Assembly: GCF_000687475.1 (NCBI RefSeq)
Contig: NC_057316.1
Coordinates: 6,510,001-6,574,000, forward strand
Direction of reading: 5' to 3'
DNA: 64,000 nt
Source of the DNA: Ustilaginoidea virens
Taxonomy: Eukaryota > Ascomycota > Sordariomycetes > Hypocreales > Clavicipitaceae
Part shown: piece after piece, positions 32,558 through 43,393 of the stretch
Numbering within the stretch: position 1 is the first letter of the stretch
Layout of the letters: each line of letters starts with the position of its first letter
Translations under genes and position numbers: made by a program
The notes under the pieces: generated by a model
What the model saw: only the letters and a program-made list of their open reading frames with translations
What the model was told of the DNA's origin: nothing
Databases searched by the model: none

Positions 32558-33001
32558 AGATAGATATCGACAGATTTCCCAAGTAATCATCAAACAAAAC
32601 ATCACTCGGTTGACTTTTGCGTGAAAACTGAATAACACCGTCATGGTAAGAGATGCAATAGTTTTCATTGGCGAAATGCCGCATTATCATCTACTTACAG
32701 TCCCAAGTCTTCGAGAATCTAAAGTACAATCCGTACAAATCGCCGGATAATTTTCTTTTGCACCGGTGCACCGGAAGGCAAAAGCAATAACATGCTCCTT
32801 TATAGGATATATCTGCTGACAACTCAACTGGCAGATTCGTACAAAGCAGGAACAAGACGACAAAGAAAAGGTGAGACGTAAGAACATCTGGCCACATGAC
32901 GAAACATCGGACAGGCTATAAAATGAGCAAGAAGCCAAGCAAAAGATATTGACGATCAAAAAAAAGTCAAGAGGAGGAAAGAAAAAAAAGAAACCTAAGA
33001 A
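32558..33001. other. RIO2 3' region with possible extra exons
   Basis: Contains acceptor-like sites CTACTTACAG (ending 32700) and CTGACAACTCAACTGGCAG (ending about 32834), plus an A-rich stretch at 32959-32995 that reads as Lys/Arg/Gly-rich in one frame. These could be C-terminal RIO2 exons, or plain 3' UTR. The RRM gene ends at 33002 on the other strand, so the two genes would be only a few bases apart or overlapping. Confidence 0.4.
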
Positions 33002-34936
33002 TTACTTCTCATTTCGTTGAGTGCCAGTTGGAGAAGGTGATCTTTTCCCATTGGTGACGGCCACGACGGCAGTTGCGTCTGCGTGAACCGTTACACTTTC
33101 ATCACTGTCCGAAGACATGGATGCAGGAGCTGTCACGTTTACATTCGCGGTCGTAGCGATCCTGACACCATGAGTTAGAGCATACCAAACGCATCGCACG
33201 ACAGAGCATACTCGGATAATCCACGTCGGGTCCCCGAGTGCTTCATTGCATTGCCATCCTCGTTTGACGAAGCAGAAAGTCCACTGGGATCATGTCAGCA
33301 AGAGCATAACTATCAGTTTGGAACAAATCTGATCACCTCCGAGAAACCGGAAGGGCGCGACGCCACTGAGACTGCTGATTATAAAGCGTAGGGCTCATTC
33401 CCACAAGGGGTGTACCGTAAGCCCCAATATTGTATTCGTTTGTACGAAATTGTCGCCGTTCAGCCGTTACTCGTTTAAGCTCCTTCTGAGACGGTGTATC
33501 GGCATAACGAATGTTCATCAGAAGTCCCTCCTCACCGACACCCAAACCGTTGTACTTTCTGATAATTTCATCGCAGATTTCTCGACTTTCAAATCTGCAT
33601 TTGCTGTTGATTAGCGGCCCGGATTATCACGTGTAAATAGCTTACATACCTAGCAAATCCAACGCCGCGACTGTTTCCCATGCTGTCGCGGAGAATTTTG
33701 CTTGAAAGAATAGTGCAGCCCATGAAGATTGCACCAAGTTCCTAAAAAACCGCAGTTAGTCTCCTCGTCTGCGTTTCCAGGCCTCGGAAAACTCACAACT
33801 TCGGTCAAGGTCTTTGGCAAATTGGATATATACAAGTTCGTAGAGCCTTCATCTCCCTCAGCCTTGAGCCGCGAATTAAAGGATTCCTGAATAATCAATC
33901 AGTGCATCTTCACCCCCAACTTTTTGCATCCAACTTACTCTCGCAAAGCCAACCTCGTAGCCAAGCCGATGGAATCCACGAATACACATTTCTGAGTCCT
34001 GGACATCGAAAAACTTGGCGAAGCCGAACCTGTGGGGACTTAGTCTCACATGAACTTCATAAACTCTTGGTCAACTGACCCTTTGCAAGCTCCCGTTCCG
34101 GTGTCGATAATAGCTTTGGAAGTCTCGACAGGTCCGAAGCGTGATGCAAATTTGTAGAGAAGTTCGTCATCCGTGGTTGGATGAAGTCCACGAATGTAGA
34201 CATTTCGGTTTCCTGGAATTCGATTTTCGAGACTTTGTTCAAGACTCTTCATCTGGCTCGGTGGTGTGAAAACCGCAGGGACAGCCCTTGGGACAGCAGG
34301 GTCCTGCTTCAGAAAATCATCGATTGTACGATCCGGCACAACCGCAATGGCAGGCTTGGTGATGTCAGTCTGAAGGGCTGGGAGTCCCAACTGCTGCGGA
34401 GAAGGGGTGGTGTAAGCTGATCGATCGAGACTCGCAACCCGGGGTCCAACATCACGCTGCGAAACTGTTCCATAGAAGGGAGTGGCGGGAGTCGATTCAG
34501 TGGTGGAATAAGATCCACGGCGGTTCTCCAGGCCTGGCACCTCTGAAGGACCACGGTCTACCCGAGGCTGGGCAACATTTGGTCTTCCGGGGGTGTAAGG
34601 CATTAAAGGCATGGGAAGACCAACGTATGGAGAACCGTAGGTGCCGGCAGGAATTCCAAAGCCTGAATATGGGTTCTCGTTTCCATGGTTCATGCCAAGA
34701 GGTTGATGATTCATTGGAGCAAGAACATATTGACCGTCTGGTCCGAGGACATAAGCGGGACCAGCACCCATGGGCATTGGTCCGGTGTTGCTAGGAATCC
34801 CCAGCCCTCCCAAGGAAAGTCCTGCAAACTGACTTAACATGGAATCTACCGCTGGGTGCGCAGCAACGTGGCCATGTAAGTGCCGTCCAGTGGGGTTGGG
34901 GAGAAATGCTGCCCCGATATTGCTTCCGGCGTCCAT
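33002..34936 (-). CDS. RNA-binding protein with two RRMs, RBMS/MSSP-like (seven exons)
   Basis: Exons 34936-34080, 34029-33939, 33886-33797, 33741-33650, 33594-33337, 33283-33212 and 33161-33002 give 539 residues. All six introns are short GT-AG introns whose phases match. Residues 1 to about 225 are Gly/Pro/Met/Tyr-rich low complexity. RRM1 shows NVYIRGLHP and KGFGFAKF; RRM2 shows NLYISNLPKTLTE and SRGVGFARFESREICDEII, closest to animal RBMS/MSSP and their fungal relatives. Introns cut both RRMs into exons of about 90 nt. The C-terminus is Ser/Thr-rich with MSSDSDES. Family knowledge: such proteins bind A/U-rich RNA in the cytoplasm or nucleus; no specific role can be assigned here. Transcript upstream of the ATG probably carries spliced 5' UTR exons. 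Confidence 0.9.
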
Positions 34937-35900
34937 ATTTTCGTTTAACTGTTTCCTTTGTATGACTTAAACCTACAGCTCAAACGACGGGTGGTTAGTA
35001 TTGATGCTGGGTAGGGAAAAAGAGCCGTCAGGAGGGAGGGCAAGTGCTTGTTTAATCCACCACCAGGAAGTGAACGAATGAGTAGCACAGAATCAGTGTA
35101 GGCGAACATTCTTGCAGACTATCGAAACATGGAGAAGTGAGATGGGATCCGACGTACTTTCTAAGCGCGAAGTATCAGGCGGCAACGATGATGTGAGCTT
35201 CAAACAGTTGAAATCTAGTGAAGAAGAATCTATAGAAGGTCAGCATGGAAGACATGGCCCGCAGTTATATCGGTCACAGTCTCGCGACCAAGGTTCCTTT
35301 TGTCGGCGGAGGGGAAAATAAGACGATGCGTAAAAGTAATCAAAGGTAAAGCGGCCGATCAGAATGGCCAAACCGCTAGTTACACAACCAAGGAATGTGA
35401 AGAGGATGGAATAGATGGAACAAAACAGAAGAGAACTCACATCGACTTTGCTCGTGTAGCTACGTGATGGTCTAAGCCAGTCAGAGGCTGCTGAAGGCAA
35501 ATTTGCTACCAAGACACTGATATGAAGCAAGAAGTCAGTAGGATAGAACAAGCCATCAAGCAAAATGAATCTTCAGGAGGTATAGTTTGCCACGAAGAAG
35601 ATCCGAAACGTCGGTCGGCCTGATGTTGTTGATGCTGTGAAGAGAGAAGAGGAGGAGGAGGAGGAGAAGGGAGAAGAGGAAGAAGAGGAGGAAGAGCGAG
35701 GATAGTTGCGATGTTGGAGAGCAGAGATGGTGGGAGATGCACAAGCGACAGTGCTTACCTAAAAATGCAAATAAGTTGCTGCTGGGGTAATTGCGATGCT
35801 TGTTTAGAATAGAGAGGAAGGAGTCGCAATGTCGTCAGAGCAAGCCAGAATAGATCATATGTGAGTAGGCGGGTAGAAAGGATCCTGCCATAGGCTGTTT
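34937..35900 (-). promoter_or_regulatory. Probable long, spliced 5' UTR of the RRM gene
   Basis: On the minus strand, a GTAAGC donor at 35758 pairs with a CATATCAG acceptor ending at 35517, and a GTGAGT donor at 35440 pairs with a TGTAG acceptor ending at 34973, close above the ATG. There is no long open frame with family matches. The A/G-rich stretch with GGA repeats at 35651-35698 would be CT-rich in the transcript. Inferred from splice signals only. Confidence 0.35.
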
Positions 35901-38581
35901 TAAGAGCACGATTTCTGGAAGAAACGCAGAAAGAAGGGGGCGCGAGAAGGAAGCAAAAGACAAAAGCAACTGCGCCGCGGAGTGACGACAGTCAAGCAAG
36001 CAACCTGCAACCTAGACGACATGGAGTTTCCCACTGTCAGTCACCCAGAGTCAGCCGGCAACCACTTCCATCTCATGTTTCAGGCGGTTGGGAAATCGAA
36101 TCTGCCCACCGAGAGCCAGGTATATTCGGCAGCTGCGAGGCGGTTGCCAAACAGTCTGGTCTGGTCTGGTCTGGTCTGGTCTGGTCTGGTCTGGTCTGGT
36201 CCCACCAGAACAGCTGGTGACGGCGCAGCCGGCCTGGGGCTCCTGCTAGATTCTCGCGTTTGGTTGTTGTCTGGTCGGTTACTGTCTCCCGACCTCGTGA
36301 ATCAAGGGATTGATGGCACGTTTGTCCTGTGCGCCGAAACTAAGTGGATATTGACTTTGACCTCTCCGTTTGAAACTGGACTATGGTATACGACACAGTC
36401 AAGGTGGATGATTCGGCTCTCCAGCGTAGATTCAGTACCAACTTGAAGACATGAGCATCAGAGCAAAGCAACCCGAAGTAACGATGCTTAACAACACAAC
36501 AAGATGATACCAACTCGAGAATTCACGGTTCAGGCAAAAATCGCTCGCCTGCGCCGCTTGGTCACCAACACGCCAGAGCAATTCAAGATTCAAGAAGTTC
36601 GCAGCTGGCCACGGTGGGACGACCCGGGCTACATGGAGAGTAGACCGAGGTCCCAGCTGTTCGCTGGCTCAAATCAACAGTTGCATGTCTGCGTAGTTGC
36701 TTTTTACCACAACTCAGACACAGACGACATTTGGTCTGGGGCCGCCCTGGGGGTTGAGCACTTGTAGCTGCGACCTCAGAATGCATTCATTAACCCATTC
36801 TTGCCGCACAATATCCAAAACCAAAGTATCCCCTTGCGCGCTTTCCCAGCCCGATTAGAAATAAACACTAACAAATATCAGATGCAGTCTTTTTCTGGGT
36901 GGAAAGTCGAGAAGTGTTTGCAGCCTCGCACGTCCGCGAATTACAGCTCCACGAAAGTCCGATGGTCACATGCATGTTTGAGGCTAAACACCAGTTGGAG
37001 TTGGGTGAGGTTGCTTGGCTGCCAGCCGAAGGCACCTGGGCGTTTCTAGCTCAAAGGCGACTCGAGAAAAAAAAAAAAAACAAGAACTTTTGCTTTGCCT
37101 CATCAAGAAGTTCCCGACGTCGCCGAGACTGTTCATGATGTGTGACGGTATTCTGCTGAATGCTCTTTGAGACATTTGGGCCAAAGGAGCTTTGACGGTC
37201 CATCTTTTTTTTGCTTTGCCGTTACAATGTGTTATCTCGGGCCACCGTCCGTTCAAAGTGAGGCCATCTTACGTTTGTGGAGTTTGAAGATACTGAACAG
37301 CAGAGTTGGGGCAGACAAATCTCGCTTGCTACGGCAAGATTTCAGTCGACGCCTACATGGATTACGTGCGGGTGAAGCTAAGACCTCGCGGGTGGTTTCC
37401 CCGAGGTCGAACCAATAATAAGAGCGACTAAAGCGCCCCCATTCAGTCATCTAACGCTAGGGAGAAAGGGGAGAAAGGGGAGAAAGTGGCCACTGGCCAG
37501 ACTACATAGGTCCCGAAAAAGGAACGGCCGAGTCTCGGGTCTTTGTTGCTCCGCAAGAGGAGTGGGGCCAGAGGCGCCACCAGGTGCATCAAGCAGAATG
37601 CTGCAGACTCCAGACTTCAGAGTACCGGCATCGAGAAGTTCTCTCTGAAATAAGAAAAAATATCGGCAACCTTTTTTCGTTTGATGCATCCATGACCATT
37701 TTGATGTATAATCCTCGATATAGAAAGCCATTGAAAGAAGGACAAAAGAAGAAAGATAAAAACGATGAAGGATAAAGGATAAAAAAGAAAGAAAGAAAGA
37801 CAAAACAAAGACATAAGTCCCAAGGCCTCGGCGCATGCCCAGATTGTACTGCACTGCACTGCACTCCACGTCACTGATAAGGCGAAAGAAGAAGAAGGAG
37901 AAAAAAAAATCGCTGGCTGGCACGGTTCGTGAAGACTGACTCGCAAGGCTCATTTTTCCAATCGTCACCTTATTCAGTGTCTTTCCAAATCACCCCCTCG
38001 TTTCATTTGGAAACTGTTCGACGAGCCAGATAGGCCGCGAGACCCGATACATCTTGTGCGCCCTGTTCTCCCGAGGAGACTTATAAAGCCATGATGCTTG
38101 CTACTCCTTGCCAAGTCGGCGCAACCTCGAAGAAATGCCTGCATGGCAACTACGGTCACTCGCTATTTGTACTGTCTAGACAGATTGCGACGGGCGTAAG
38201 GTGCTTCCTAGGCAGCGAGCACAGACCTACCTTTTGCATCTGGTAACATTTTCATCGCGAGCGTCGGTTACTTATGCCAACTAGAGCGTGTCTGCCGGTG
38301 CGGACAGCGGCCTTGACGTTCACAGCGACGGCTACGGGGTACATAAGACGGTGTGGGCCATTCTAACCCAGATATAGGATATATAGTTCCCGGGATAACT
38401 CATCAAACCGGTAGCCCGCTATGTTTTGTATCATCTAATGCGATATCTATGCAGTAGGTTACCCATCCAAAAAAAAAAAAAAAAATATGAATCGAGTTGA
38501 TGGCAACCCTCTGTTTTAAGCCCACATCGACGACCATGCCTGACCGAATCCGCGTTCGTCGTTCGTGCCGCAAACTCTTTC
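35901..38581. other. 2.7 kb gene-free spacer
   Basis: Contains a TCTGG pentanucleotide array at 36155, an A(14) run near 37067, GGAGAAAG triplets near 37460 and A/G-rich DNA at 37730-37800. Open frames lack motifs, and I could support no gene. Confidence 0.6.
36155..36200. repeat. TCTGG pentanucleotide tandem array
   Basis: Nine perfect TCTGG units plus one base. A period of five rules out simple codon slippage. It lies in a spacer. Confidence 0.95.
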
Positions 38582-40818
38582 CTACGACCAGACATCCTCC
38601 TGCAAGTTGGCAGTATTAGCAGTCATGTCTATTGAGCCGGAAATGGCCCAAAAAAAGACATTGTTTCCCCGACGTACCTGGTACTGGTTCGCTGCTCTCA
38701 TGTTCTTCACAATCTCCTCGCCCTTGGCCTCTGACACGCCGCGTGACTCGGCAATGATTTGGGCCAGTACGGTGTTGACTTCGCGAGCCATGTGGGCGGC
38801 ATCACCGCAGACGTAAAAGTACGCCTTCTGCGACAGGAGCTCACCAATCTCCTTGGAACGCTCCTTGAGGCGATGCTGAACATACACCTTCTTGGAGGTT
38901 TCTCTGGAGAAGGCGGTGACAATCTCGAGCGTATCACCGAGGACCTCCTTGTATTCCTGCAGAAAAGAAAGGAAAAAAAAATTGTCAACGCTCCATGGCT
39001 GAGCCGGAACTCGTGCACCTTGTCCGTGACACTTACCTTCCATTCCGATTCGTACAAGAAGTCCTCCGAGCGCCTTTGACAGCCAAAGAATAGGATGGTG
39101 CGTCCAACTGTCGCTCCGTCCTGAGCTTGCTTGGCTCTCTCCTGGATGAAACCCCGGAAAGGAGCAACGCCGGTACCGGGTCCAACCATAATGACGGGCT
39201 TTGCAGGGTCCGACGGAAGCTTGAAGTTTGAGTGGCGAACATGGACCGGGACGTGAATTCCGTCAAACTTGTTTCGAGGTCCGTTGAGCGCATAAGTGTG
39301 GCCAAAGGGAGATGGGTTGGGGTCTCCGTTTTGCTTCTGCTTGAGGGCGAAGAGATAGTTGGTAGCTACACCGCGGAAAGGATCCTGCCTGGCAGGAATC
39401 ACCTGGGATTCGATGACGGCGGTGATGGAGATCTTCTTCGGCTGAACGAGAGAGGACGAGGAGATGGAGTAGTAGCGGGGTTGCAGCTTGGTCAAGCCCT
39501 CGACGAAGACGGAGAAGGGTATGTTTGACCATTTCTCGCCCTTGCCGACGGCCGCCAAGAATCGCGCAATGTTGTAATAGTGAGGTCCGGTCTTGTCGTG
39601 AAAGTAATCCTTGTCGTTTCCGAGCCGCGTCATTTCGGCCTTGACCTCGTCGTTGGGGGAGAATGCGGCCAAGGTGGACACGAACTGGCGAGAAACAGGA
39701 GCGCAGATTTCGAGGTGGTAGCGGGCAATGACGTCGTAGGTAGTCGGGGTCGGGAAGGGAACCTTGGCAGTAGGTTCCAGGGCCTTGACGCCAATCACCT
39801 TGTCTCTCTTGTCCTTGAGGTCAATAATATCCAAGAATCGGTCCACTTCGTCTCCAGGGTTAGTAGGCCAGATGGCAACGTGATCGCCGGTCTGGTATGA
39901 AAGGTTGGAGCCATCAATGTCGATTTCCATGTGGATGCAGTTTCGGTCCTTGACTGAAAAGAGCTCCCGGGATTCCGCGATGGGGGCGATATAAGGGTTG
40001 TGGGAGTTGAAGGGGCCCTTGACGGCATCTTCCAGGTGCATCTTGTTCGGCTCCCCCAGGTAGACCTCGGGCGACTCGGGGGTCAGGTTATCGCGGTCGA
40101 CAATGGAGAAGACGGGATCGTAGACGGCCTCGCGTTCCTCCAGGCCCATCTTGTCCGCGAGGGCAGCCCACATGGGCTCTTTCCAAGCCAAGAAGTCCTC
40201 CTCCATGGTGCCAGCGCCATCGTCCCCCTCGCCCGCCTCGCCGATGCGATGGGCGCCGAGATTCCGGAGCGCCTTGTCGACGTTGCGGACCATGGAATTG
40301 TAGTGCTCGTACGTGTTGTTGCCGAGCCCGAAGGCGACGTAGTTCAAGTTGCCGAGAGGCGGATCGTTGCCCTCGGAGAAGGCGACGCCTTCGCCGGTGA
40401 TGAACTCGTAAAACTCGACGGCGTTGTCGGTGGGTTCGCCCTCGCCGTACGTGGCGAGGACAAACATGGCAACCTTGTCGCCAGACATGGTGTCGAGGTT
40501 GTCGTAGTCGTACTCTTCCAGGTCGGCCACCATGGTGCCGAGGCCGAAACGGCTTTTGCCCTCCTTGGCGAGACGGGAGGCGTAGTCTTCGGCGGTTCCG
40601 GTTTGAGAGCCATAAAATATCACGCAGTTCTTGCCAGACTCGTCCATCTTCTCGACAATGTTCCTGGAGCGCCCAGCCTTGGCGCCATTAGCATTAGCGA
40701 AAGCATTGGCATAGGGATCCTTGGTGACGCCCCATAGCGTGCCCTTGGTGAAGTATGCCAAGGTTCCGAGGAGGAGGGCCCCAAGGACAACGATGTCGAG
40801 CGTATCCAGCTCAGCCAT
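38582..40818 (-). CDS. NADPH-cytochrome P450 reductase (three exons)
   Basis: Exons 40818-39037, 38956-38678 and 38599-38582 give 692 residues. Intron 1 starts GTAAGT and ends CTGCAG; intron 2 starts GTACGT and ends TTGCAG. The last exon encodes only Glu-Asp-Val-Trp-Ser and stop. The N-terminal anchor (VVLGALLLGTLAYF) holds the protein in the ER membrane. Then come the FMN-binding flavodoxin domain (GSQTGTAEDYA, ATYGEGEPTDNA, GLGNNTYEHY), the FAD domain with PRYYSISSS and GVATNYL, and the NADPH domain with GPGTGVAPFRGF and YVCGDAAHMAREV. The terminal Trp stacks on FAD in this family. It passes electrons from NADPH to ER P450s and squalene epoxidase. In yeast it is NCP1, in aspergilli cprA. 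Confidence 0.96.
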
Positions 40819-41300
40819 GATGGGCGGACAAAGACGAGGAAAAAGAAGGGGGGAGGGTAGGGGGGGGGACAAATGGGAGGCGCCGGCAGGAAAAAAAAAA
40901 AAAAAGGAAAAAAAAGAAGAAAAAAAAGAAAACGGACGGCGCTCGATATTCTGCAAAGCCCACCCGGCCGAGTTGATCTGGTGATGAGCCAACTCTCCAA
41001 CTCTGGCGGCAGCAAGAAAGGCAGAGGAGCAGATGGATGGAAGGGAACGGATAAGATTGATTGAATTGCTTTTGTTGGCGAATTGGGTGGGATCTTTTGC
41101 AGGGGCCGGCTTCAAAACACGATCCGTCGGCCGGAGCGGGCGGCAGGCTGCTGCGATTGAGACTAGCAAGACCGCCCCAGTCATGCCACTGTCACAAGCC
41201 TGGTCAGCTTGCATGTACCAGACTCCGTACGGTGATGATCTACCCCCGATAACAGCTGGTCTCATCAGTGCTGGTACTGCTGGTACATGCAGACTTTCTG

Positions 41301-41344
41301 TACCTAGGAGGTAGGTACATGTAGGTACCTAGGTAGGTACCTAA
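41301..41344. repeat. GTACCTAGGTAGGTAC repeat cluster
   Basis: Overlapping copies of GTACCTAGG, GTAGGTACAT and GGTACCTAGGTAGGTACC over 44 nt; locally palindromic. Confidence 0.9.
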
Positions 41345-42080
41345 GTGGAGGCACTGAACTGGCCTCGATTCCAGCACCATGATCCCGGCAGCGCCCCAAC
41401 GGCAGCCAGCGACGAGAGGACGACGGGGGGGGAAAAACCGACTTTGGGTACATGTATTGACCTAAAGCAGACTGACTACCAAGTTGGCGCCTGCTCGGCT
41501 TGGATACCGAGCCCCGACATAGCCCTCTCTGCATGATCAACAACAACCACAATACCACGCATACTTGCACTTACTACCCACCTCTGCGCCTAGACGGGCG
41601 CATCCTCATCCCTCCTCATCCCTCGAGGCCTCGCAAGTGCGGGGAGGGCGGGAGGCCATGTCACGGGGAATGGAAGGAATGGAGCCGACGAACCCGCTTT
41701 CGGCAGTCTTGACAAGTCTCGTGTGCCGCCCTCAAGCCCCCATGACAGGTTGAGACAAATCCAAAATCGAACCCCCAAGCCAGGACCGGTTCGCTCGTGG
41801 TTGCGACTGCGGTCAACGAGGCTGGGGTAACATCATGTCAACGTCCTGTTCCCTCCCGCGTTGACCTGTTCGCCCCGCGACTTTGTCTCTAACAGGTAAC
41901 AGGTTGACACACACAGTCGCTCTCATACCGCACGACTTGTCGGTTCTTGTTCAGTTCACCGAGACGAGAGGGTTGAGCCCTTTGCCCGTTTGTAAAAATT
42001 CGGTGGGATTCCCTACACGTTGGAGAATCGACAGGGTGACAAGAAAGTCGAGAAAGTCTCTCACTTTGTCTGCCGCCTGC

Positions 42081-42126
42081 CTTAGGTAGGCAGGTACCTA
42101 GGTACGTAGGTACATAAAGTACCTAC
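42081..42126. repeat. GGTACCTAGGTAC repeat cluster
   Basis: CTTAGGTAGGCAGGTACCT followed by AGGTACGTAGGTACAT and AGTACCTAC; the same family as the cluster at 41.3 kb. Confidence 0.9.
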
Positions 42127-42280
42127 GATGAAACGCTTGGGGTTTTGCTGATTTTCACGGCTGCTATTGACGGCTCTTGGGTGAACAAAGCGCCGAGGTC
42201 GGCGGCTCGGCCCTGGCGCGCATCAACTCGTGCAGCACCGGTGCAGCCAGACCACCGGTGTTGGGTTGCAGTGCGGACTA

Positions 42281-42329
42281 GTATGTACATACATGTACCT
42301 ACCTTAGATAAGGTAAGGTAGGTACCTTA
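42281..42329. repeat. TACCTA / TAGGTA inverted cluster
   Basis: TACATGTACCTACCTTA and TAAGGTAAGGTAGGTACCTTA face each other around TAGA, forming an imperfect inverted repeat. Confidence 0.85.
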
Positions 42330-42549
42330 TGTAGCTCTTAGCCCAGCGTCTCTAATTAGGAGGTATCAATGTATTGCAGGTGCGGAGTTATCTATACGGA
42401 CGCTGGAGTGAAGATGCTGCGAGAGGTATAGCCGGCTGTTCAAGCCTAGCTGTTTGATACATAGCAACCTCTTTGCACGGATGTTTGTTGCCAACCCAAC
42501 GTTATGAACCTTAGGACCCTACATGACGAGGTAGCTGACTAATGACGAT

Positions 42550-42576
42550 GCGATTTTCAACCAAGTTGAAAATCGC
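42550..42576. repeat. Perfect 12-bp hairpin
   Basis: GCGATTTTCAAC and its exact complement GTTGAAAATCGC flank the 3-nt loop CAA. It could be a cruciform or an RNA hairpin, and no gene or terminator use is evident. Confidence 0.9.
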
Positions 42577-43393
42577 TATTAGGGGCATTTCTTCCTCTAT
42601 AGGTATATTTATTAAACTCTATCATGACAGATATTCCCATAATGACTAGAGCTATAATGAGGCACATCGAATGCCGCGGTAGCGGGTAATGTATCGCAGT
42701 ATATGAAGCCCTGATAACGCCGCACTTTGAGTGGCAACAGGTACATAAGCAGCCATGACTAGTACGTGTACCTAGGAGGTACCAGACAGAATATAATCTT
42801 CCCACTGCAGTGAAAAGAGCGCACATTACCTGGTCGCAGACTGCAATTGCTACGTATGACCCTTGCATGGAGCACCTCATCTTACCGTCGCGGTGTGCTT
42901 TCTCGAAGCCGGTTTTCCCCACGCATTTGACTTAAAGTTTGTTTATTATGCGGAAGTCGTCAGTCTGGACTCCAGAACAACTTTGACTTTAATGTAGTGG
43001 GTCAGGTCAATAGCCATGAACGCAATCCTGGGTGTATTGAACGCTGACTAAGCACAATGCCCGCCCGCAATTGGCGGGTCAGAGGCAATTGGGCGCCCGG
43101 CGAGAGTACTGCGGTATGCAGTGCCGCATGTCGTCCACGTCGTGTCGTTCGTATACACTGTCGCATAGTGTGTCATGATATTTGATATATATATTTCCTT
43201 TTTTGGATATCTCGGCCCATATTGTGCCCAAGCAGGTTTCACAGAGAGCATCGAGGCTTGCTGATACTCTCTCCCATTTGCCTGGCTCACGGGTTTACAA
43301 CCACGTCGCAATCGCTACTCCGTTGACATGACCGTTTAGCCTGTCAATGCCCTATGCCATCTTGCCAGAAGTTGGGCGTCGGTCTGATTCGAG

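Larger units (their letters stand above)
40819..43393. other. 2.6 kb spacer rich in GGTACCTA repeats
   Basis: Divergent promoters of the P450 reductase and Furry genes lie at the ends; a purine-rich leader with A runs covers 40840-40935. The middle has three or four GGTACCTA clusters, a perfect hairpin at 42550-42576 and an AT-richer stretch to about 43330. No gene is seen. Confidence 0.6.

Noticed and set aside
41755..41790. Possible tRNA B-box (reverse GGTTCGA near 41768)
   Set aside because: The downstream bases do not fit GGTTCRANYCC, and no A-box or cloverleaf could be built around it; a similar near-hit at 23990 was rejected for the same reason.
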